A DNA stretch of 64,000 nt from Paenibacillus_V sp046244365 (GTDB lineage: Bacteria; Bacillota; Bacilli; Paenibacillales; NBRC-103111), in NCBI RefSeq assembly GCF_046244365.1, contig NZ_CP176395.1, forward strand, positions 3,720,001-3,784,000, read 5' to 3'. Each line of letters opens with the position of its first letter. Positions within the stretch are counted from its first letter, which is position 1. Positions 17,658 through 27,036 of the stretch are shown here, piece by piece. Below the pieces are notes generated by a model. It saw nothing but the letters and a program-made list of their open reading frames with translations. It ran no database searches and was not told the origin of the DNA. The translations under genes were made by a program, and so were the position numbers.

Positions 17658-18083
17658 GTGGTAGCGACACCAAGCATGGAAGACTATTTGGAGCGAATCT
17701 ACCGGCTCATCGACGCGAAAGGATATGCACGCGTATCCGATATCGCGGAAGGGCTAGAAGTGCATCCCTCTTCCGTAACGAAAATGATTCAGAAGCTCGA
17801 TAAGGACAATTATCTCATATACGAAAAATACAGAGGACTTGTACTTACATCAAAAGGGAAAAAAATTGGCAAGCGGCTTGTAGACCGCCATCACTTGTTG
17901 GAGCAATTTTTGACGACGATCGGCGTTCAAGAGGAAAACATTTACAAGGATGTCGAGGGAATCGAGCACCATCTGAGCTGGGATTCGATCACATGTATCG
18001 AAACGCTCGTGGAATTTTTTCGAAGAGATCCGCAGCGCATGCAAGAGCTTAAAAACATACATGGCGAATTGAACGCCGAATGA
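17658..18083 (+). CDS. mntR: Manganese-responsive repressor MntR
   Basis: The GTG at 17658 follows GGGGGG by about 6 nt. The 141-residue protein aligns end to end with B. subtilis MntR: PSMEDYLERIYRLI, the winged helix (VSDIAEGLEVHPSSVTKM) and the dimerisation domain with the Mn ligands in VEGIEHHLSWDSI and the His in VDRHHLLEQF. It represses manganese uptake genes when Mn(II) is sufficient. Its targets are not visible here. Confidence 0.95.
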   Translation: MVATPSMEDYLERIYRLIDAKGYARVSDIAEGLEVHPSSVTKMIQKLDKDNYLIYEKYRGLVLTSKGKKIGKRLVDRHHLLEQFLTTIGVQEENIYKDVEGIEHHLSWDSITCIETLVEFFRRDPQRMQELKNIHGELNAE

Positions 18084-18088
18084 GGAAC

Positions 18089-18114
18089 GCGCATCCATCG
18101 GGATGCGCTTTTTT
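18089..18114 (+). terminator. mntR terminator
   Basis: GCGCATCC (18089-18096) pairs with GGATGCGC, followed by TTTTTT. Confidence 0.85.
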
Positions 18115-18245
18115 GTGGAAAGAAAACGTTTAGCAAATCGCCCGCCATATATTTTCATAGCTGTAGCTTTGATTTCGGAGGAATGAAGACAATCCGCTGC
18201 CGCATACAAACAACTAGAGCGCTATCGTGTGAAGAGGGTGAAAGC

Positions 18246-19235
18246 GTGCGGGTGAATGCGGTTTTTGAAGGCGGCGGGGTGAAAGCGATCGGACTTGCCG
18301 GAGCCGTTCATGAAGCGCAGCGAAGAGGCGTGCAATTCGGGCGCGTGGCAGGAACATCGTCAGGAGCCATCATTGCGGCCATGCTTGCGGCAGGCTATTC
18401 AGGCGCGGAAATGCGCGAAATTATGCTGGGGACGCCGTTTCAATCGTTTCTTAAACAATCGTGGCTGTTCCATATCAAATGGGTCGGTCCCGCCATACGG
18501 CTGCTTGTAAAAAAAGGGCTGTATTCCGGCGACCCGCTGGAAAAATGGATCTATGAGCTTCTGGCGCGAAAGGGGGTCAGGACGTTCGGAGACCTGAAAC
18601 CGGAGCAGCTGAAAATAATCGCATCGGACATCACGCGCGGTAAACTGCTGGTGCTGCCCGACGATATAGCGCAATACGGGATCGATCCTAAAAAGCTGAC
18701 GGTAGCCAGGGCGATCCGGATGAGCACGAGCATCCCTTATTTCTTCGATCCGGTGATCCTGCGAAAGCTGGGGCAGAAGGTGACCATGAAGGTTTCCAAC
18801 AATAGAACGATCGACCTTACTTCCATTTACATCGTAGACGGCGGTATTCTCAGCAACTTTCCGCTATGGCTGTTCGACAAGCAGGAGCACGATGCGGAAG
18901 GGGATCCGACACTCGGCTTTCAGCTCGTCGGGCGGGGAGAGAACGAACCCAGAAAAATAATCGGTCCGTTGTCCATGTTCCAAGCCTTGTTCGCGACCAT
19001 GATGGACGCCCACGACGAACGGTATATCGAAGAGCATAAGCTGTTCCGCACCATCAAAATCCCGTCGCTGGGCGTGCATACGACGGATTTCTCGATCGGC
19101 CCCGAAATGAGCATGAAGCTTTATAATGCGGGCGTGTTAGCGGCAGGCAAATATTTGGACAAATGGAACGTCAAGCATTATTGGAACGAATGCGGCAAAT
19201 GGAATTTACGCACGGGTAAGAGGCGAAAGGTTTGA
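18246..19235 (+). CDS. Patatin-like phospholipase
   Basis: The GTG at 18246 sits behind GAGGGTG. The 329-residue protein has the patatin features in order: oxyanion loop EGGGVKAIGLAGA (residues 8-20), nucleophile elbow GTSSGA, and the catalytic aspartate in VDGGILSNFP. These form the Ser-Asp dyad of bacterial acyl hydrolases. There is no signal peptide or membrane segment, so a cytoplasmic esterase or lipase is likely; the natural lipid is unknown. Confidence 0.85.
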   Translation: MRVNAVFEGGGVKAIGLAGAVHEAQRRGVQFGRVAGTSSGAIIAAMLAAGYSGAEMREIMLGTPFQSFLKQSWLFHIKWVGPAIRLLVKKGLYSGDPLEKWIYELLARKGVRTFGDLKPEQLKIIASDITRGKLLVLPDDIAQYGIDPKKLTVARAIRMSTSIPYFFDPVILRKLGQKVTMKVSNNRTIDLTSIYIVDGGILSNFPLWLFDKQEHDAEGDPTLGFQLVGRGENEPRKIIGPLSMFQALFATMMDAHDERYIEEHKLFRTIKIPSLGVHTTDFSIGPEMSMKLYNAGVLAAGKYLDKWNVKHYWNECGKWNLRTGKRRKV

Positions 19236-19293
19236 TCGCGGCTCCGCCAAGCAAAACGCCTTTCGGTGTTCTAAACGTTTTCGCAGAAAATGA

Positions 19294-19311
19294 CTTCGGA
19301 AGCATAAACTT
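19294..19311 (+). repeat. Copy of the CTTCGGAAGCATA repeat core
   Basis: CTTCGGAAGCATAAACTT, preceded by GA and a CGTTTTCGCAGAAAA context, matches the core at 31060-31077 (minus) and at 815-832. Confidence 0.55.
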
Positions 19312-19354
19312 TGGTTCCAGACGTTTGCCGGGAAATCGAACAACCAGCGGCGTT

Positions 19355-19395
19355 AAAAAAAGCCTTCCTTCGGCAATGCTCGAAGGAAGGCTTTT
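19355..19395. terminator. Bidirectional terminator
   Basis: AAAAGCCTTCCTTCG pairs perfectly with CGAAGGAAGGCTTTT between convergent genes. Confidence 0.85.
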
Positions 19396-19413
19396 GGCTG
19401 TTGCCTCGGCGAA

Positions 19414-19692
19414 TCAATGATACTTCGGCGGTTCGTCGTCGTCGCGCTTGCTGCCTTGGATGACGCGAAAGGTCACGTTTTTCTTCGGCGGCTTCGGCTT
19501 CATTTTGAAGGTAGGTCCGAAAGACTTCCGCTTAAAGCTCGACGGCGGAAATTTGTACAGCAGGAACACGATGGCAAATACGGCGAACGGAATGACATAG
19601 CGTCCCGGGTTGTTGACAAGCCCGGAAAGCAGCCCGATCGCAAGCAGCACCATGATGGCAATCGTTGTCGCATTGAAACGGCGGTATCGCAT
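19414..19692 (-). CDS. Small membrane protein of unknown function
   Basis: A 92-residue protein with two adjacent membrane segments (about residues 9-25 and 32-48) followed by a strongly basic cytoplasmic tail (KRKSFGPTFKMKPKPPKKN) ending in DDDEPPKYH. It lies 70 bp downstream of yqhQ on the same strand and ends at a strong terminator, so the two probably form a unit. The AGGGGGGCC ribosome-binding region precedes the ATG. I do not recognise a named family. Confidence 0.7.
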   Translation of the reverse strand: MRYRRFNATTIAIMVLLAIGLLSGLVNNPGRYVIPFAVFAIVFLLYKFPPSSFKRKSFGPTFKMKPKPPKKNVTFRVIQGSKRDDDEPPKYH

Positions 19693-19762
19693 CGCAGGCC
19701 CCCCTTAAAAACTTCATCACCTAATCTGTCCATTAGACGCTTCTTCGCAAACGCGGCGAGCT

Positions 19763-20686
19763 TCAGCTGGCCTTCTGTATCTGACTGTCCAGCTCGCGCA
19801 TTCGCTGAAAGGAAGCGATCGACACTTCGACCTGGGAATCCTCGGGCTCTTTGGTTGTCAGCAGCTGCAGCCACAGCCCCGGATAACCGAGGAAGCGAAG
19901 CACGGGCGTATCGCGCAGCATATTCGTAAAGCGCAGCGCTTCGTACGAGACGCCGATTACGATAGGCAGCAGAATAAGTCTCTGAACGATACGTTCCGTT
20001 AATGTATCGTATGGAACGAATGAATAAATGATGACACCGATCAGTACCGTGAGTACGATAAAACTGCTGCCGCACCGGTAATGCAGCGTGTTGAATTTCT
20101 GGACGTTGCGGACGGTCAGTTCGACGCCGGCCTCGAACGCGCTGATCACCTTATGCTCGGCGCCGTGATATTGAAACAGCCGCTTCACTACGGGTGTTAG
20201 CGAGATGAGATAAATATAGCCTAGCAAAAAGACGATTTTGATGACGCCCTCAAGAAGGTTGTGCAAGATGGGGTTGTCAAAATGGTTGCGGAACAGCAGA
20301 TCCTCGAGCACGGCGGGAACAAGCGTAAAGACCAGCTTCCCGAACAAGAAGGACAAGACGCCGGCAACCGCTACGCCGACGAGCATCGTCAAGCTGAAAC
20401 CGGACGACTCTTTCTGCGGTTCGCCTTCTTCTTCCGCATAGACTTCGGCTGAGAAGTTCAAATGCCGCGAGCCTTTGGCGCTTGCTTCGACGATCGCGAC
20501 GATCCCGCGGACAAAAGGGATTTTCTTGAGTGAACGAACCCAAGATTTTTCGGTTTTCGGTACTTCCAAAAATGTGATTTCCTGATTAGACTTTCGGCGG
20601 ACAGCCGTTACATGCACCTTTTGGCCGGCAAACATAACGCCTTCTATGACTGCTTGTCCACCGTAAATCGCGTTGTTTTGCGACAT
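19763..20686 (-). CDS. yqhQ: YqhQ-family membrane protein (DUF1385)
   Basis: The ATG at 20686 follows GGAAGGTG by about 7 nt. The 307-residue protein has the DUF1385 signature YGGQAVIEGVMF at the start and YHGAEHKVISAFE and TLHYRCGSSF in the middle, with four to five membrane segments. These His/Glu clusters suggest metal binding. The family is conserved in Firmicutes beside yqhR and aroQ, as here. Its biochemical role is not established. Confidence 0.9.
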   Translation of the reverse strand: MSQNNAIYGGQAVIEGVMFAGQKVHVTAVRRKSNQEITFLEVPKTEKSWVRSLKKIPFVRGIVAIVEASAKGSRHLNFSAEVYAEEEGEPQKESSGFSLTMLVGVAVAGVLSFLFGKLVFTLVPAVLEDLLFRNHFDNPILHNLLEGVIKIVFLLGYIYLISLTPVVKRLFQYHGAEHKVISAFEAGVELTVRNVQKFNTLHYRCGSSFIVLTVLIGVIIYSFVPYDTLTERIVQRLILLPIVIGVSYEALRFTNMLRDTPVLRFLGYPGLWLQLLTTKEPEDSQVEVSIASFQRMRELDSQIQKAS

Positions 20687-20959
20687 CGGTTCACCTTCCA
20701 CGAATGATTGATTGTTTTCCGACCTTATTCGTATTGTAACGTTTTATGCGCCGCTTTGCCACTATTGATCATTCGTGAAGTCCTGCAGGAAACGTCCGAG
20801 CGGGCGAACCGCCGGAGGACTTTCCGTTTACAGGAACGGCAACCGGCGCATACTAGGGGTATTCGGGTAAGAACGAAACGCTATAGATGTAGAGAATGGT
20901 TTGGCGGAATGGTCTGCGGCGGCCGGTTTCAAGCGTTTGTGGAGAAAGGAAGATGCGGG

Positions 20960-21451
20960 ATGCAGAGCAGAAGTGTAAAAAGGTCCGGACAAAAAAAGGG
21001 CACAAACCCGTATTTGTTCTCATTGTATATCGGTTTTTTTGCCGGGCTGATTTGGGGCGGACTCAAGCTGGTCGAATATTTGTTGAAATTCACGAAGATC
21101 GTGCCAGGTTTTCTGCTCAATCCGTTTATGAAGCTATCTTATCTGCAAACCTGGCAAGGACTTATCGTCGGATGGCTCAGCTTTATCGGATTTTCGGTAA
21201 TCGCCGCGCTTCTGTACGGACTCACGATGCGCAAAATGGCGGGGCCATGGTATGGCTTCGGATACGGCGTGTTCTGGTGGGGAATTTTATATTTGCTGAT
21301 CGGCCCTTTTACAGGGATGGTTCCGGCGGTTATGAAAGTGGATGCCAATACGTTTTTTTCGGACGTCTGCTTATTTATTCTATGGGGATTGTTTATCGGG
21401 TACTCGATCTCGATGGAATATACGGACGAGCGTAACAGGGAACCCGCCTGA
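20960..21451 (+). CDS. yqhR: YqhR-family membrane protein
   Basis: The ATG at 20960 lies behind AAAGGAAG. The 163-residue protein has four membrane segments (about 20-40, 65-85, 98-118, 128-148) and matches the conserved YqhR protein encoded divergently from yqhQ. A basic N-terminus precedes the first segment. Function unknown. The 273-bp divergent gap to yqhQ shows no further gene. Confidence 0.85.
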   Translation: MQSRSVKRSGQKKGTNPYLFSLYIGFFAGLIWGGLKLVEYLLKFTKIVPGFLLNPFMKLSYLQTWQGLIVGWLSFIGFSVIAALLYGLTMRKMAGPWYGFGYGVFWWGILYLLIGPFTGMVPAVMKVDANTFFSDVCLFILWGLFIGYSISMEYTDERNREPA

Positions 21452-21583
21452 TACGCGCGCGAACAAAAAAAAGTTCTCAAACCTTGCCGGTATGTGGTAA
21501 AATGTCTACGGTAAATTATCCCCGCGGCTGAGGCTGCCTATAGGCTACGCTTTTACGCGCGGAGGACCGGCTAGGGAGCTGTC

Positions 21584-22030
21584 ATGATGAAAAACATTCT
21601 CGTGCTGCATGGACCGAATTTGAACATGCTGGGTATTCGCGAGCCGGGCGTTTATGGGACGACAGGATTGCCTGCCATAAACCAAAAGCTGCAGGAGCTT
21701 GCCGACAAGCTTTCGTTCTCGCTTGAAATTTTTCAGTCGAACCACGAAGGCGAATTGATCGACCGCATCCACCAGGCATTCGGCGTCAAGGACGGCATTC
21801 TGATTAACCCGGGCGCGTTCACGCATTACAGCTACGCAATCCGCGATGCAATTAGCGCGGTAAACCTGCCGACGGTGGAAGTGCATTTGTCGAATATACA
21901 CAAGCGGGAATCGTTCCGGCATGTTTCCGTAACGGCGCCGGTCGTCGTCGGTCAAATCGCCGGCTTCGGGCCTTACAGCTACGAGCTTGGTTTGCGCGCG
22001 CTGCATGAACATCTGCAATCGTTAATTTAA
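21584..22030 (+). CDS. aroQ: 3-dehydroquinate dehydratase, type II
   Basis: The 148-residue enzyme converts 3-dehydroquinate to 3-dehydroshikimate in the shikimate pathway. Seen are the N-terminal HGPNLNMLGIREPGVYG with the catalytic Tyr, NPGAFTHYSYAIRDAI, and the catalytic His in VEVHLSNIHKRE. Two ATGs in tandem (21584 and 21587) follow GGGAG; the second has the better spacing of 8 nt. The gene starts a conserved aroQ-yqhT-efp group. Confidence 0.96.
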   Translation: MMKNILVLHGPNLNMLGIREPGVYGTTGLPAINQKLQELADKLSFSLEIFQSNHEGELIDRIHQAFGVKDGILINPGAFTHYSYAIRDAISAVNLPTVEVHLSNIHKRESFRHVSVTAPVVVGQIAGFGPYSYELGLRALHEHLQSLI

Positions 22031-22059
22031 ATCTTGAAACCGAGAGGACTGGTGACGGC

Positions 22060-23133
22060 ATGGAACGTAGGCTGCAAGGCGTCAGAAAAGCGCTTGAGGA
22101 TTTGAAGATCGACGCCCTCTTCATCACGAATAGCTACAACCGCCGTTATTTAACCGGCTTTACGGGTTCCGCCGGTTATGTACTGATTACGGCCGATCGT
22201 GCCGTACTCATGACCGACTTCCGGTACACGGAGCAAGCCGCGAAACAAGCGGCGCCAGGCTTCGAGGTTGCGCAATTCACAGGCAAGCCGATTCTCTGGG
22301 TGAAAGATCAGCTGCAAAAGCTGGGCATCTCGAACCTCGGGTTCGAACAAAATGACGTCACCTTCGCTACATACTCCGCGTATGCCGCCGATTTGGACGG
22401 GATTCGGCTTGAGCCGACCGACAAAGTGGTGGAAACGCTGCGCATGATAAAGGATGAATCCGAAATCTCCGTCATCGAACAAGCGGCGGAATTGGCCGAT
22501 CGTACGTTTGCCCACATTCTTACGATTGCCAAGCCGGGCGTGTCCGAGCTTGACATTGCGCTTGAAATCGAAATGTTCGTGCGCAAGAACGGCGCGTCCG
22601 GCACTTCATTCGATACGATCGTTGCTTCCGGCGAGCGGTCGGCGCTGCCCCATGGCGTTGCGAGCGAGCGCAAGCTGCAGGCGAACGAATTCTTGAAGCT
22701 CGATTTCGGCGCGCTATACGGGGGATACTGCTCCGATTTGACGCGAACCGTTTGTATCGGCAAGGCGTCAGACAAGCATAAGGAAATTCACGGCATCGTG
22801 CTCGAAGCGCATCGCAACGCGCTCGCGAACATGAAGCCGGGCATGACGGGAGCGGAGGCGGATAGCCTGGCTCGCGACATCATCGCCAAGGCCGGATACG
22901 GAGATCACTTCGGTCACAGCCTAGGACACGGCATCGGGCTTTATATTCACGAAGCTCCTACACTGGCTCAGCGCAGCGAAATGGTGCTGCAGCCCGGTAT
23001 GGTCGTAACGGTTGAACCGGGCATTTATTTGCCGGGCTTCGGCGGCGTCCGTATCGAGAACGACGTTGTCATTACGGATAGCGGAATTCGCGTCATTACG
23101 CATTCCCCTATGGAACTGTTGGAAATCGGCTAA
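22060..23133 (+). CDS. M24B-family Xaa-Pro dipeptidase/aminopeptidase (YqhT)
   Basis: The 357-residue cytosolic peptidase has a creatinase N-terminal domain and a pita-bread catalytic domain. The five metal ligands are visible: Asp in LDFGA, Asp in CSDLTRT, His in GHSLGHGIGLYIHE, Glu in VTVEPGIYLP and Glu in RIENDVVI, which bind two Mn or Co ions. It removes residues before proline. It is 29 bp after aroQ and 78 bp before efp, matching the B. subtilis order. Confidence 0.93.
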   Translation: MERRLQGVRKALEDLKIDALFITNSYNRRYLTGFTGSAGYVLITADRAVLMTDFRYTEQAAKQAAPGFEVAQFTGKPILWVKDQLQKLGISNLGFEQNDVTFATYSAYAADLDGIRLEPTDKVVETLRMIKDESEISVIEQAAELADRTFAHILTIAKPGVSELDIALEIEMFVRKNGASGTSFDTIVASGERSALPHGVASERKLQANEFLKLDFGALYGGYCSDLTRTVCIGKASDKHKEIHGIVLEAHRNALANMKPGMTGAEADSLARDIIAKAGYGDHFGHSLGHGIGLYIHEAPTLAQRSEMVLQPGMVVTVEPGIYLPGFGGVRIENDVVITDSGIRVITHSPMELLEIG

Positions 23134-23211
23134 AGTCATCGGGGATTTATCGTTCGTTGACGGCTGTTCCGAATTTTATAATTTTTAAGAACCACTCAGG
23201 AGGGTACTTCA

Positions 23212-23769
23212 GTGATATCAGTTAACGATTTTAAAACGGGCCTTACCATCGTATTGGATACCGACATTTTTACCGTTCTTGACTTTCAGCACGTGAAGCC
23301 GGGCAAAGGAGCGGCGTTCGTGCGCTCCAAGCTGAAAAACCTGCGTAACGGCAACACCGTGGAAAAAACGTTCCGCGCCGGCGAAAACGTAGGCCGCGCC
23401 CACGTGGAAAACCGTCAAACGCAATATTTGTACAACAGCGGATCGGAGTATACGTTTATGGACACCGAGACTTACGACCAGTTCAACCTGGACGTGAAAC
23501 AGCTGGAATGGGAACGCAACTTCCTTAAAGAAAACATGAACGTCAACATCGCCAGCTATGAAGGCGAAATTATCGGGATTACGCTTCCGAACAGCATCGA
23601 CCTGAAAGTGACTGCAACGGAGCCGGGCATTAAAGGGAATACGGCTCAAGGCGCTACGAAGAACGCGACTGTAGAAACAGGATTGAACGTGCAAGTGCCG
23701 CTCTTTATTAACGAAGGCGACGTCTTGCTGATCGACACGCGCGAAGGCAAATACATCTCCCGCGCGTAA
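23212..23769 (+). CDS. efp: Translation elongation factor P
   Basis: The GTG start at 23212 follows AGGAGGG by 6 nt, giving the family-typical MISVNDFKTG. The 185-residue three-domain protein relieves ribosome stalling at polyproline. The tip loop HVKPGKGAAFVR carries Lys32, the residue post-translationally modified in Bacilli. A terminator follows. Confidence 0.97.
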   Translation: MISVNDFKTGLTIVLDTDIFTVLDFQHVKPGKGAAFVRSKLKNLRNGNTVEKTFRAGENVGRAHVENRQTQYLYNSGSEYTFMDTETYDQFNLDVKQLEWERNFLKENMNVNIASYEGEIIGITLPNSIDLKVTATEPGIKGNTAQGATKNATVETGLNVQVPLFINEGDVLLIDTREGKYISRA

Positions 23770-23784
23770 TAGCAACCACGCTGG

Positions 23785-23821
23785 CTCCCGCTTCACATCC
23801 CCATGTGAACGGGAGTTTTTT
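23785..23821 (+). terminator. efp terminator
   Basis: CTCCCGCTTCACAT pairs with ATGTGAACGGGAG (one mismatch), then TTTTTT. Confidence 0.85.
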
Positions 23822-23861
23822 ACTTGATCCTATAAGAGAAAAGCAATGGAGGTGGCTCGCC

Positions 23862-24971
23862 ATGGCGGAGCTAATGCCGGGTAATCGCAAAGGGCCGGTA
23901 TTCGACGGCGAACGATTGAGCATGGCTTGGAAAGTCATCGACACCGAAATCGAGCGCGGGGAAATACCCGGCGCGTCCGTAGTCGCGAGCTTGAGCGGCA
24001 AGCGGGTTTCCTATACGGCGGGTGTCATGCAGGGGAAGGACAGCAGCCGGCAGCACGTAGACTCCGATACGATTTACGATTGCGCCTCGCTGACGAAGGT
24101 AGTCGTGACGCTTCCTTTAATTCTGATGCTGATCGACGAGGGTCTCCTCCATCTGGGGCAACCCGTTGCGGAAATATTGCCTGCGTTTGCAGACGCAGGC
24201 AAAGAGCAGGTAACGATTCGCCAGTTGCTGACGCATTCGTCCGGTTTGCAGGCATACGCCTCGCCTGCCTCATTAGGCGGCGATTCGGAGCAAACGATCG
24301 CTTCCATTTGCAGGCTGCAGCCCGCGTACGAGCCGGGATCGCGCGTGGTTTATAGCTGCCTGGGATACATTACGCTGGGCAAAGTGATAGAGAGTGTTCT
24401 GGGCGTTAGTCTCCATGAAGCGGCCGCACAGCGAATCTTTCAGCCTCTCGGAATGGCGTCCAGCGGTTACGTGCCGGCAGCCGATCGCTTTCCGCGAATC
24501 GCCACAACCGAACTCGATCCGGCTGCGGGCGAATACCGGCACGGCGTCGTGCACGACGAGCTGGCTGCCGCGATGGGCGGAATCAGCGGCAATGCCGGCT
24601 TGTTCGCAGCGGCAGCCGACATTGCCGCTTACGGAGAAATGTGGGTCCGCGGCGGCAATGTGAACGGCCGTCAGCTTCTTTCTCTAGCAGCGGTGGAAGC
24701 GGCTGCGAGAAGCCATACGGCGCATCTGAGCGACGCCAACCGCGGTTTGGGCTGGGTGCTTCGAGGGGATGCGGCCGATGCTTGCGGCGATTGGCTGTCC
24801 GGTTCCGCTTACGGGCATACCGGCTTCACGGGAACCAGTCTGTGTATCGATCCGGAACGGGAGCTTGTTGTAGCCCTGCTGACGAACCGGGTCCATTACG
24901 GACGCGATAAATCGGTCTCGAGACTCCGGATACGGCTGCATAACGCGCTCGCTGCGGCGATCGCCGAATAA
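23862..24971 (+). CDS. Serine hydrolase of the class C beta-lactamase / esterase EstB family
   Basis: The ATG at 23862 follows GGAGGTGG by 6 nt. The 369-residue protein has the SxxK motif CASLTKV (nucleophile Ser), a YSC at the YxN position (YSCLGYITL) and HTGFTG at the KTG-like position. No signal peptide is present, which argues for a cytoplasmic esterase or peptidase rather than a resistance enzyme. It is inserted between efp and lysC and is not part of the conserved B. subtilis order. Confidence 0.82.
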   Translation: MAELMPGNRKGPVFDGERLSMAWKVIDTEIERGEIPGASVVASLSGKRVSYTAGVMQGKDSSRQHVDSDTIYDCASLTKVVVTLPLILMLIDEGLLHLGQPVAEILPAFADAGKEQVTIRQLLTHSSGLQAYASPASLGGDSEQTIASICRLQPAYEPGSRVVYSCLGYITLGKVIESVLGVSLHEAAAQRIFQPLGMASSGYVPAADRFPRIATTELDPAAGEYRHGVVHDELAAAMGGISGNAGLFAAAADIAAYGEMWVRGGNVNGRQLLSLAAVEAAARSHTAHLSDANRGLGWVLRGDAADACGDWLSGSAYGHTGFTGTSLCIDPERELVVALLTNRVHYGRDKSVSRLRIRLHNALAAAIAE

Positions 24972-24994
24972 AGAATTCGATCAGACACAACGAA

Positions 24995-25039
24995 GGACGG
25001 CACCCCGGGCTCGCAAGCCCGCCGGTTCCGTCTCTTTTT
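24995..25039 (+). terminator. Rho-independent terminator
   Basis: GGACGG...CGGGCT pairs with AGCCCG...CCGTCT, followed by CTTTTT. Confidence 0.7.
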
Positions 25040-25112
25040 CAATACGCTCGAAAACCGAATATTCTTCCGTTTTTCGTCAAGAAATGTTCTTTATGCGGCT
25101 GTTCAGGTATGC

Positions 25113-25118
25113 TATAAT
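25113..25118 (+). promoter_or_regulatory. Extended -10 of lysC promoter
   Basis: TATAAT in the context TGCTATAAT; the -35 is weak. Only about 55 nt separate it from the GTG start, too short for a lysine riboswitch. Confidence 0.5.
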
Positions 25119-25177
25119 GTGAAAATGTTAACAGACTCCTATGGAAATTAGGATAAGATGTAGGGAGTGAACGAGCT

Positions 25178-26440
25178 GTGTCTTTAATCGTTATGAAATT
25201 TGGCGGCAGCTCCGTTGGCGATGCCGAACGGATGAAACGCGTGGCCAAACGAATCGTCGAACGCAAACGCGAAGGCAACCGCTGCGTAGTCGTCGTTTCC
25301 GCAATGGGCGACACGACGGACGATTTGATCGACTTATCTAAGCAAGTATTCCCCGGTACGCCGCCTGCACGCGAAATGGATATGCTGCTTTCTACGGGCG
25401 AACAAGTATCCGTAGCGCTGCTCGCAATGGCGATACACGCGGAAGGCGAACAAGCCGTTTCTTATACGGGCTGGCAGGCGGGCTTCGCAACCGAAGCGGT
25501 ACACCGCAATGCCCGAATATCCGACATCAATCCCAAACGCGTACAGAGCGCGCTGGACGAAGAGAAGGTTGTCATCGTTGCGGGCTTTCAAGGCTTGTCC
25601 GAGGCGGGAGACATTACGACGCTTGGCCGCGGAGGCTCCGATACGACGGCGGTAGCGCTTGCCGCAGCGATAAAGGCTGATTTGTGCGAGATTTACACCG
25701 ACGTGGACGGCGTATATTCGACCGACCCGCGCGTTGTGAAGGTTGCGCGCAAGCTTCAAGCGATTTCATACGACGAAATGCTCGAACTGGCTCACCTCGG
25801 CGCAGCCGTTTTGCACCCGCGCGCCGTAGAATATGCTAAGCATTATCAAGTTCAGCTGGTCGTCAGATCCAGCTTTACCCATAACGAAGGAACAACCGTC
25901 AAGGAGGAAGCAGTCATGGAGCAAGGTGTTGTCGTTCGCGGCATCGCTTTTGATAAAAATGTGGCCCGAATCAGCATTTTGGGAGTGCCGCACAAGCCTG
26001 GGCAATTGGCAAAAGTGTTCTCCGCCCTCGCGGAGCAAAATATCGATGTCGACATTATCGTGCAAAGCGGCATCGGCGAGCAGCTCGCCGACGTTTCGTT
26101 TACGATTTCGACCGCTTCGGATAATGTCGGCAAAGCGACAGGCGTATTGGAAGCCATCAAAGAAGAGATCGGCTACCGCGATCTTTCTCACGAAGCCGAT
26201 CTGGTGAAAGTATCCATCGTTGGAGCGGGTATGGTCAGCAACCCGGGCGTAGCCGCCAAAATGTTCGAAGTCATTTCTTCCAAGGGCGTCAACATCAAGA
26301 TGGTCAGCACATCCGAAATTAAAGTATCCTGCGTAATCGAGAAGCCGCAGCTGAACGATGTCGTTCAAGCGCTGCACACCGCTTACGGGCTCGACGCGAG
26401 CGAGCAAGCTTTCGTAGGCGGACCTGCCGACCGCCGGTAG
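25178..26440 (+). CDS. lysC: Aspartate kinase (LysC type)
   Basis: The GTG start follows TAGGGAGTG. The 420-residue enzyme phosphorylates aspartate, the first step to lysine, methionine, threonine and diaminopimelate. Motifs seen: MKFGGSSVGD at the N-terminus, FQGLSEAGDITTLGRGGSDTTAVA, and two C-terminal ACT domains (from about residue 265) for amino-acid feedback. An internal ATG behind AAGGAGGAAG near 25917 fits the family's separate beta-subunit start. The upstream leader lacks the L-box found in B. subtilis. Confidence 0.95.
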   Translation: MSLIVMKFGGSSVGDAERMKRVAKRIVERKREGNRCVVVVSAMGDTTDDLIDLSKQVFPGTPPAREMDMLLSTGEQVSVALLAMAIHAEGEQAVSYTGWQAGFATEAVHRNARISDINPKRVQSALDEEKVVIVAGFQGLSEAGDITTLGRGGSDTTAVALAAAIKADLCEIYTDVDGVYSTDPRVVKVARKLQAISYDEMLELAHLGAAVLHPRAVEYAKHYQVQLVVRSSFTHNEGTTVKEEAVMEQGVVVRGIAFDKNVARISILGVPHKPGQLAKVFSALAEQNIDVDIIVQSGIGEQLADVSFTISTASDNVGKATGVLEAIKEEIGYRDLSHEADLVKVSIVGAGMVSNPGVAAKMFEVISSKGVNIKMVSTSEIKVSCVIEKPQLNDVVQALHTAYGLDASEQAFVGGPADRR

Positions 26441-26515
26441 ATGTTAATCGCCGCAAAGCGAAGGATGCCTAGAAGCATTCTCCGAGATCCTTTGCGAGTC
26501 CCGAAACCGATGCGT

Positions 26516-26980
26516 TCATACAAATTTGTTCCAGATGAATTGAACGATTTTCATCAGGAGTGCGGTAATGCCTGCGGCCATCAGGGGTCCGACAGGGATG
26601 CCGCGCATGAAAATGATACCGAATATGGAACCGATCACCAGACCCACAATTAATTGTGGGTCTATTTTTAGCAGCTCGAGGCCTTTGCCGTTCATATAAG
26701 TGGCGATTGCGCCGCCTGCCAGTGCGATAATGCCGGGCCATGACGTGAAGACGGATGTCACTTCGCGCATGGAAATCCGCTCCGTGGCGAACGGGACAAG
26801 CACGCCGAGCGTCAAAAAGAGAAGACCGAATTCCAGTCCTCTCCGTTCGAGCGCAGGCAGAAACCGCTCCAAATTAATAAGCTTGATGACAAGCAATATG
26901 CATGCGGCTGTCGTAATGATATTTGACCGTCCGATCAATCCGATCAGGATAAGAATGACGAGTATGATATTACCGTTCAT
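26516..26980 (-). CDS. DUF441 family membrane protein
   Basis: A 154-residue hydrophobic protein with four to five membrane segments, matching the YtwI/DUF441 family of Firmicutes from end to end (LIGRSNIITTAACILLVIK, IPVGPLMAAGITALL). Its function is unknown. It is convergent with lysC and lies 56 bp downstream of comB on the same strand. Confidence 0.85.
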   Translation of the reverse strand: MNGNIILVILILIGLIGRSNIITTAACILLVIKLINLERFLPALERRGLEFGLLFLTLGVLVPFATERISMREVTSVFTSWPGIIALAGGAIATYMNGKGLELLKIDPQLIVGLVIGSIFGIIFMRGIPVGPLMAAGITALLMKIVQFIWNKFV

Positions 26981-27036
26981 AAGCCGGTCCCCCTTGTCCT
27001 TATATGTTTATGAGGGGGGGATCCGTTTAGAACAAG

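Noticed and set aside
26441..26515. Weak inverted repeat between lysC and the DUF441 gene as a terminator
   Set aside because: The GAAGGAT/ATCCTT arms are interrupted and no T-run follows on either strand.
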